A DNA stretch of 35,646 nt, taken from assembly GCA_937922235.1 (NCBI GenBank), contig CAKZVC010000107.1, positions 1 to 35,646 on the forward strand, in the 5' to 3' direction. The notes below the pieces were generated by a model. That model saw only the letters and a list, made by a program, of their open reading frames with translations, made no database searches and was not told where the DNA came from. Below, piece after piece: positions 33,088 to 35,646 of this stretch. How positions within the stretch are numbered: position 1 is the first letter of the stretch; each line of letters starts with the position of its first letter. Position numbers and translations under genes: made by a program. This stretch comes from an uncultured Acidimicrobiales bacterium. GTDB taxonomy: Bacteria; Actinomycetota; Acidimicrobiia; Acidimicrobiales; SHLQ01.

Positions 33088-34821
33088 ATGTCACTACGCA
33101 CCAACTACTGCGGTGAACTCAGCGCCGAACACGTCGGCCAAACCGTCACGGTATGCGGATGGGTTGATACCCGCCGCGTCCACTCCGAGCACCTCGCCTT
33201 CGTCGATGTGCGCGACCACACGGGCATCGTCCAGGTCGTCGTCGATCAGAAGGTCAACGTCCGCAGCGAGTATGTCGTCGCAGTTACCGGAACAGTGGCC
33301 GCACGCCCCGCCGAGATGGTCAACGATGCGCTCGCCAGCGGCGCCATCGAAATCACCGACACCGAGGTCACGGTGCTGAACGAGGCCGAGCCGCCACCGT
33401 TCCCGATGCATGACCGCACCGACGTCAACGAAGAGATCCGCCTCGAGCACCGCTACGTCGATCTCCGTCGCGAGAAGATGCAGCGCAACCTGCGCGCTCG
33501 GGCCAAGATCAACAGCGCCATCCGTGGCGCCATGGAGCGTCAGGGATTCTGCGAGCTCGAAACCCCGATGCTTATCGCGTCAACCCCAGAAGGAGCCCGC
33601 GACTTCGTCGTGCCATCACGCATGCACCCCGGCAACTTCTACGCCCTGCCGCAGAGCCCGCAGCTGTTCAAGCAGCTATCGATGGTCGGCGGCCTCGATC
33701 GCTACTACCAGATCGCACGCTGTCTTCGTGACGAAGACCTTCGTGCTGATCGCCAGTTCGAGTTCATGCAGCTCGATGCCGAGGCCAGCTTCGTCGACCA
33801 GGAAGACGTCTTCACGTTTATCAGCGAAGCCGTCGCCGACGCCACCGAAGCCATCACCGGCGAGCGCCCAACCGAGTTCCCACGCATGACCTACGCCGAC
33901 GCGATGGACCGCTACGGCTCAGACAAGCCCGACGTCCGCTTCGGTATGGAGCTCACCGAGCTCACTGACCTGTTCGCCGAAACCGAATCAAACGTCTTCA
34001 AGACCCCATCGGTCAAGGGCATCTGCATGCCCGGCGGCGCAGATGAGCTCGGCCGCAACAAGATCGACGAGCTCACCGACAAAGCCAAGCAGTGGGGCGC
34101 CAAGGGTCTTGCCTGGTTCCGCATGAAGGAAGAGGGCCTCGAAGGCGGCCTCACCAAGTTCATGAGCGAATCCGAGCTCGCAGGAGTCGTTGAGCGCCTC
34201 GACGCAAAGACCGGCGACATGGTCTTTCTCATTGCGGACAAGAAGCGTGTTGCGAACAAGGTGCTCGGCCTGCTTCGCCTCGAGCTTGGCAAGCCGCCGG
34301 TCAACAGCGGCGAGTTCAGCTTCCTGTGGATCACCGAGTTCCCCCTGTTCGAGGACGTCATCGATGGCAACCCGATTCCGGCGCATCACCCGTTCACGAT
34401 GCCCCATGAAGACGACGTCGAGAAGCTCAAGAATGCCCAAGGCGACGAATGGCTCGACATTCGATCACAGGCCTACGACCTCACGCTCAACGGCTGGGAG
34501 CTCGGCTCGGGCTCGATTCGAATCTTCCAGCGTGACGTGCAGGAGCAGATCTTCGAGATCCTTGGCATTGGTGAAGAAGAGCAGATGGCGAAATTCGGCT
34601 TCCTGCTGAACGCGTTCAAGTACGGTGCTCCGCCACACGGAGGCTTTGCCTTTGGCATCGATCGCCTGACGGCGCTGCTCGTTGGCGAAGAGAACATCCG
34701 AGAAGTCATCGCCTTCCCGAAGACCCAAAAGGGGTCAGACCCCCTCACGAACGCCCCAAGCCCGGCCGATCCAGCACATCTCGAGGAACTCGGTCTCCGA
34801 GTCCTTCCTCGCGAGGAGTAG
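33088..34821 (+). CDS. aspS: Aspartyl-tRNA synthetase, possibly non-discriminating
   Basis: The 577-residue bacterial-type class II enzyme has an N-terminal OB fold (CGWVDTRR and FVDVRDHTGIVQVVV), motif 2 around RCLRDEDLRADRQFEFMQLD, the inserted GAD domain, and motif 3 in HGGFAFGIDRL. At the position of Leu30 in E. coli AspRS (RRDLG) this protein has His (RRVHS, with one extra residue nearby). That is a hallmark of non-discriminating AspRS enzymes that also charge tRNA-Asn for later amidation by GatCAB. That is an inference. GAAGGA precedes the ATG. The codons for the conserved GSDPL near the C-terminus form a GGGGTCAGACCCC palindrome. Confidence 0.95.
   Translation: MSLRTNYCGELSAEHVGQTVTVCGWVDTRRVHSEHLAFVDVRDHTGIVQVVVDQKVNVRSEYVVAVTGTVAARPAEMVNDALASGAIEITDTEVTVLNEAEPPPFPMHDRTDVNEEIRLEHRYVDLRREKMQRNLRARAKINSAIRGAMERQGFCELETPMLIASTPEGARDFVVPSRMHPGNFYALPQSPQLFKQLSMVGGLDRYYQIARCLRDEDLRADRQFEFMQLDAEASFVDQEDVFTFISEAVADATEAITGERPTEFPRMTYADAMDRYGSDKPDVRFGMELTELTDLFAETESNVFKTPSVKGICMPGGADELGRNKIDELTDKAKQWGAKGLAWFRMKEEGLEGGLTKFMSESELAGVVERLDAKTGDMVFLIADKKRVANKVLGLLRLELGKPPVNSGEFSFLWITEFPLFEDVIDGNPIPAHHPFTMPHEDDVEKLKNAQGDEWLDIRSQAYDLTLNGWELGSGSIRIFQRDVQEQIFEILGIGEEEQMAKFGFLLNAFKYGAPPHGGFAFGIDRLTALLVGEENIREVIAFPKTQKGSDPLTNAPSPADPAHLEELGLRVLPREE
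34731..34743. repeat. GGGGTCAGACCCC palindrome inside aspS
   Basis: A perfect GGGGTC-A-GACCCC palindrome encodes Gly-Ser-Asp-Pro of the conserved AspRS C-terminal motif, using GGG for glycine where the gene mostly uses GGC. It matches the word in the convergent spacer at 681. Confidence 0.55.
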
Positions 34822-34824
34822 AAG

Positions 34825-35064
34825 ATGGTGGTCGGGGGTAGTGGTCAGCGAGGCGGCGACTACTCGCGCGCCATGGAAAAGCACGACGATCCATCGTTTG
34901 ACTTTCGCAAAGGCGTCAAGAAAGCCGCTCCCGATACTGTCGATGTCGAGGCGGGAGCGACGGAAGATTCGATCGCCGACTTTGTGGCAGCCACCAAGGC
35001 AGCGAAAGAGAATCGGGACCTTCCGAAGCGCAGTTTGTTCGATCGGCTGTTCCGGAGGAACTAG
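34825..35064 (+). CDS. Small hypothetical protein between aspS and pyrE
   Basis: The 79-residue protein starts 3 bp after the aspS stop, with GAGGAG at the end of aspS as ribosome binding site, and its stop overlaps the pyrE GTG start. It is hydrophilic, with DDPSFDFRKGVKKAAPD near residues 20-36, an acidic middle, and a basic C-terminal helix KRSLFDRLFRRN that could be amphipathic. I recognise no family. ATG 34873 (MEKHDDPSF) is an alternative start. Tight spacing on both sides argues that it is real and translated with its neighbours. Confidence 0.7.
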   Translation: MVVGGSGQRGGDYSRAMEKHDDPSFDFRKGVKKAAPDTVDVEAGATEDSIADFVAATKAAKENRDLPKRSLFDRLFRRN

Positions 35065-35646
35065 TGGACACCTATAAGCGTGACTTCATCGATTTCATGA
35101 TCGAGTCGGACGTGTTGACGTTCGGCGACTTCACCACCAAGAGCGGACGCAAAACGCCGTATTTTGTCCAGACCGGCAAGTACCGTACAGGCGCGCAGAT
35201 TCGCCGACTTGGCGAGTTCTACGCCGATGCGATCGAGGCAAACTTCGGCGACTTCGATGTGCTCTTCGGGCCTGCGTACAAGGGCATCCCGCTCGCCGTC
35301 GAAACGGCCGGAGCGCTGTCGGCTCGTGGGCACGATGTTGGCTTTATGTTCAACCGCAAGGAAGCCAAAGACCACGGTGAGGGCGGCGTCCTCGTCGGGC
35401 ACGTGCCGCAGCCTGGCGACCGTGTGCTGATCATCGAAGACGTCACGACGGCTGGTACCTCGATTCGCGAGACCGTACCTGTCCTACCGGCCAATTGCAC
35501 GTCGGCAGCGTTGATCGCATGGAGCGAGGGACTGGCGACAAGGCCGCGCTCGCTCAGGTGGGCGATGAGTTCGCCATGCCGACGCACGCGATCGTCACGG
35601 TGGAAGAGATCATCGAACACGCCGATCTTTCCGACGAGATCACCGA
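35064..35646 (+). CDS. pyrE: Orotate phosphoribosyltransferase, partial, with apparent frameshift
   Basis: GTG 35064 overlaps the previous stop and has GGAGGA at ideal spacing. The enzyme makes OMP from orotate and PRPP in pyrimidine synthesis. Residues 1-138 read well: TTKSGRKTPYFVQTGK, FGPAYKGIPLA, and the PRPP motif VLIIEDVTTAGTS. After ETVPVL (35469-35486) the frame turns into Arg/Ser-rich nonsense, while the downstream frame (from about 35501) gives the expected VDRMERGTGDKAALAQVGDE and continues to the window end. The gap between the two good parts is about 32 nt, where roughly 45-50 nt would be usual. So a small deletion, not a multiple of 3, seems to have occurred, or the sequence has an error. 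The gene is also cut by the window end. Confidence 0.85.
   Translation, partial: MDTYKRDFIDFMIESDVLTFGDFTTKSGRKTPYFVQTGKYRTGAQIRRLGEFYADAIEANFGDFDVLFGPAYKGIPLAVETAGALSARGHDVGFMFNRKEAKDHGEGGVLVGHVPQPGDRVLIIEDVTTAGTSIRETVPVLPANCTSAALIAWSEGLATRPRSLRWAMSSPCRRTRSSRWKRSSNTPIFPTRSP

Noticed and set aside
35064..35646. Programmed frameshifting in pyrE
   Set aside because: No slippery heptamer or downstream stem-loop is evident, PyrE is not known to use recoding, and a residue gap fits a deletion or sequence error better.

Overview
The window is a densely coded, high-GC chromosomal segment from an actinobacterium. The gene order ruvC-ruvA-ruvB, yajC-secD-secF, apt-rel and hisS is typical of Actinobacteria. 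Many GTG starts and -10 hexamers placed directly before start codons agree with that. The accessory genes (class I fumarase, MttB-like methyltransferase, PF10118 hydrolase, DUF2797) suggest the Acidimicrobiia/Ilumatobacter side of the phylum. That placement is an inference, not a database result. I saw no tRNA, rRNA, CRISPR array, insertion sequence, prophage or replication origin.

Left third (1-18.4 kb): metabolic and hypothetical genes on both strands. It opens with a small lipoprotein and a YchJ-like SEC-C protein, the latter divergent from a BetI-like TetR regulator. That regulator heads a likely TetR-SDR-MFS cluster. Next come a proline-tailed membrane protein, divergent from a Gfo/Idh/MocA oxidoreductase, a ClC channel with CBS domains, a class I fumarase, and an HD-domain protein (PhnZ/COG4341-like) followed by an acyl-CoA ligase. 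A DUF2797 protein is divergent from a non-pyrrolysine MttB-family methyltransferase. The region ends with a cold-shock protein, a 2-hydroxyacid dehydrogenase/SDR pair overlapping by ATGA, a cysteine-rich protein, a PF10118 metal-dependent hydrolase and a small membrane protein.

Right half (18.5-35.6 kb): conserved housekeeping genes. ruvCAB (Holliday junction processing) is followed by two minus-strand envelope proteins, then queA-tgt (queuosine tRNA modification), yajC-secD-secF (protein export), a Ppx/GppA phosphatase divergent from apt-rel (purine salvage and the stringent response), hisS, aspS, a small unknown gene and pyrE. pyrE runs off the window and carries an apparent frameshift.

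The strongest cross-window pattern is leaderless gene starts. At about a dozen transcription-leading genes a TANNNT-like hexamer ends exactly 6 or 7 nt before the ATG/GTG, whereas several genes inside operons have clear Shine-Dalgarno sequences. I used this to choose several starts. The most interesting single loci are: the 22-bp ppx/gppA-apt divergent spacer with overlapping -10 boxes; a tRNA-guanine transglycosylase whose three zinc-ligand cysteines are missing; mini-ORFs coupled to tgt and mttB; the frameshifted pyrE; and a recurring GGGGTCAGACCC palindrome.
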